Below the pieces are notes generated by a model. The model did no database searches. It had not been told where the DNA came from and worked only from the letters and a program-made list of their open reading frames with translations. A stretch of 56,995 nucleotides of DNA from assembly GCF_001724715.1 (NCBI RefSeq), contig NZ_MEFG01000033.1:1-56995 (forward strand), in the 5' to 3' direction. Positions 55,643 to 56,995 of this stretch are shown piece by piece. Position 1 is the stretch's first letter. Every line of letters begins with the position of its first letter. The stretch comes from Sphingomonas sp. SCN 67-18 (lineage in GTDB: Bacteria; Pseudomonadota; Alphaproteobacteria; Sphingomonadales; Sphingomonadaceae). Made by a program: the position numbers and the translations under genes.

Positions 55643-56725
55643 TCAGGCCCGCTCCAGCGCCGGATAGTCGGTATAGCCCTCCGGCCCCTGGCTGTACCAT
55701 GTCGGCATATGATCCGGGTTCAGCGGCGCGTTGACGCGAAAGCGTTCCGGCAGGTCCGGGTTGGCGAGGAAGGTGCGGCCATAGGCGATGGCGTCGGCAA
55801 TGCCGGAATCCAGCGCCGCCTGCCCATTATCCTTCAGATAATCCGAATTCAGCACCAGCGGCCCGTTGAAGGCGGCGCGGATCAGCGGCGATTGCTTGGG
55901 CTGGGTGGTGTTGCCGAAGGTGCCGTCCGGCCCCGGCTCGCGCAGTTCCAGAAAGGCGACGCCGATGTCCGAAAGCGTCTTCGCGGCGAGCGGGAAGACG
56001 CTGGACGGATCGCTGTCGATCACCCCCTGGCTGTCGCCATTAGGGGAGAGGCGCACCGCGGTGCGGTCCGCCCCGGCGATGGAGGCGACAACCTCCGCCA
56101 CCTCGCGGAGCAACCGCACCCGGTTTTCCGGCGATCCGCCATAGGCGTCGTCGCGATGGTTGGTGCCGTCGCGCAGGAACTGGTCGATCAGATAGCCGTT
56201 TGCCGCGTGAATCTGCACCCCGTCGAACCCGGCGGCCACGGCGTTTCGCGTGGCATGGGCATAATCCTCGACCAGCCGGGGAATCTCGTCCGCGTCCAGC
56301 GGCCGCGCCTCGACATAGGGCTGCTTGCCGGCGTGGGTGTGCGCCTTGCCGGGCGCGGTGGTGGCGGATGCGGAGACCGGCGCCGCGCCGCCCAGAAAAT
56401 CCGGGTGGACGATGCGGCCCATATGCCACAATTGCAGCATGATCCGCCCGCCCGCCTTGTGGACCGCGCCCACCACCGGCTTCCATGCCTCGGTCTGCGC
56501 CTGCGTCCAGATGCCCGGCGCATGGGGCCAGCCCAGTCCTTCGCGGCTGATGCCCGTCGCCTCGCTGATGATCAGGCCGGCCCCCGCGCGCTGCGCATAA
56601 TAGGTCTGCATCAAGGCGGTCGGCACATGATCCCGGTCCGCCCGGCCGCGCGTGAGCGGCGCCATCAGCACCCGGTTGGGCGCGCTGATCGCGCCGAGCT
56701 GGATCGGGTCGAACAGGCTGGGCAT
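55643..56725 (-). CDS. Old Yellow Enzyme family alkene reductase (NemA-like)
   Basis: This 360-residue FMN TIM-barrel protein has MAPLTRGRADRDHVPTALM, LQLWHMGRIVHPDFL and the substrate-binding pair His and Asn in VQIHAANGYLIDQFLRDGTN. NHRDDAYGGSPENRVRLL and the C-terminal YGRTFLANPDLPERF are also typical. These enzymes reduce activated alkenes, N-ethylmaleimide, nitrate esters and nitroaromatics using NAD(P)H. It is divergent from the EamA-type transporter gene. Confidence 0.93.
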   Translation of the reverse strand: MPSLFDPIQLGAISAPNRVLMAPLTRGRADRDHVPTALMQTYYAQRAGAGLIISEATGISREGLGWPHAPGIWTQAQTEAWKPVVGAVHKAGGRIMLQLWHMGRIVHPDFLGGAAPVSASATTAPGKAHTHAGKQPYVEARPLDADEIPRLVEDYAHATRNAVAAGFDGVQIHAANGYLIDQFLRDGTNHRDDAYGGSPENRVRLLREVAEVVASIAGADRTAVRLSPNGDSQGVIDSDPSSVFPLAAKTLSDIGVAFLELREPGPDGTFGNTTQPKQSPLIRAAFNGPLVLNSDYLKDNGQAALDSGIADAIAYGRTFLANPDLPERFRVNAPLNPDHMPTWYSQGPEGYTDYPALERA

Positions 56726-56780
56726 ATTTCAGTCTCCTTTTGAAACGCGACTGGAGGGAGATAGGGAGCTACAGGGCGAT

Positions 56781-56995
56781 ATGCACGAGTCGAATGACCC
56801 CGATGGTCCAAGAAAAGATTTGATGGCGTCAAGCGGATCTCGACTGGCCTTTGTCGCGCTGATCGTTGCCAATATCTGCCTGGCCACCGGGCCGCTGTTC
56901 GTCCGCCAGTCCATCGCGGACGGCGGCATCGGGCCGATCGCCGTCGGGCTGTGGCGGCTGGCGCTGGCCGCGCCCTTCCTGCTGATGCTCACCCG
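56781..56995 (+). CDS. EamA/DMT-family transporter, N-terminal part (cut by window end)
   Basis: The open frame from ATG 56781 (or ATG 56823) runs off the right edge. It reads SRLAFVALIVANICLATGPL, FVRQSIADGGIGPIAVGLWR and LALAAPFLLMLT, the first two helices typical of EamA drug/metabolite transporters, with the conserved arginine of the WR motif. Substrate unknown. Confidence 0.75.
   Translation, partial: MHESNDPDGPRKDLMASSGSRLAFVALIVANICLATGPLFVRQSIADGGIGPIAVGLWRLALAAPFLLMLT

Overview
The window is high-GC chromosomal DNA (roughly two thirds G+C by eye) from an alphaproteobacterium, most likely a sphingomonad (order Sphingomonadales). The clearest sign is a serine palmitoyltransferase with its own acyl carrier protein (17.2-18.7 kb). 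Its catalytic residues line up with those of the Sphingomonas paucimobilis enzyme at a constant offset of 20. Gene neighbours such as obgE-proB, rplU-rpmA, lepB-rnc-era and a class I PHA synthase with a phasin fit the same group. I see no rRNA, tRNA, CRISPR array, transposase or integrase.

Layout. 0-0.7 kb: the 3' part of a TonB-dependent receptor that appears truncated at its 5' end, and a small NepR-like ORF. 0.75-6.7 kb: glnE, bcp, an M23 peptidase, an ErpA/IscA-type Fe-S protein, xth and a small secreted protein. 6.8-20.2 kb: a cell-envelope lipid region. On the minus strand an operon encodes LptF-like and LptG-like permeases, a Wzx/MATE-like flippase, a fatty-acid-hydroxylase-type protein and a GNAT-type N-acyltransferase. 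Divergent to it lie a DUF2141 protein, a diacylglycerol/sphingosine-kinase-family lipid kinase and a protein that looks like a TAM41-type cytidylyltransferase. Next come a hybrid histidine kinase, SPT and ACP (one transcriptional direction), a PycTM/DUF5706 membrane protein, and an NAD-dependent epimerase/dehydratase coupled to proB. As I recall the Caulobacter ceramide pathway (Spt, ACP, CerR-like reductase, GNAT-like bacterial ceramide synthase, CpgB ceramide kinase), most of its parts have counterparts here. I infer that this is a sphingolipid synthesis, phosphorylation and export locus.

20.2-28.7 kb is mostly core functions: proB, obgE, a TetR regulator with a divergent metal-dependent hydrolase, GNAT, rpmA, rplU, lepB, rnc (with a frameshift between its catalytic and dsRNA-binding domains), era, and a SugE/Gdx guanidinium exporter preceded by two hairpins resembling a guanidine-II riboswitch. 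28.8-41.3 kb is a catabolic region: GntR and VOC genes divergent from a fused alpha-beta 2-oxoacid dehydrogenase E1, E2, an aldehyde dehydrogenase, a 3-hydroxyisobutyrate-dehydrogenase-type enzyme, DUF3237 and a DoxX-like protein. These are followed by an AraC regulator divergent from a flavoprotein aromatic hydroxylase and a Rieske oxygenase. The substrate is not known.

41.3-57 kb: DUF2721, a thioesterase, alaC-type aminotransferase, phaC and phasin with TTGCA dyads before the phasin, clpS, murA, an HWE histidine kinase with a convergent single-domain response regulator, prs, nadE carrying a hexanucleotide repeat, gltX, tonB with a Zur-like box, a small coiled-coil membrane protein, an Old Yellow Enzyme and the start of an EamA-type transporter cut by the window end.
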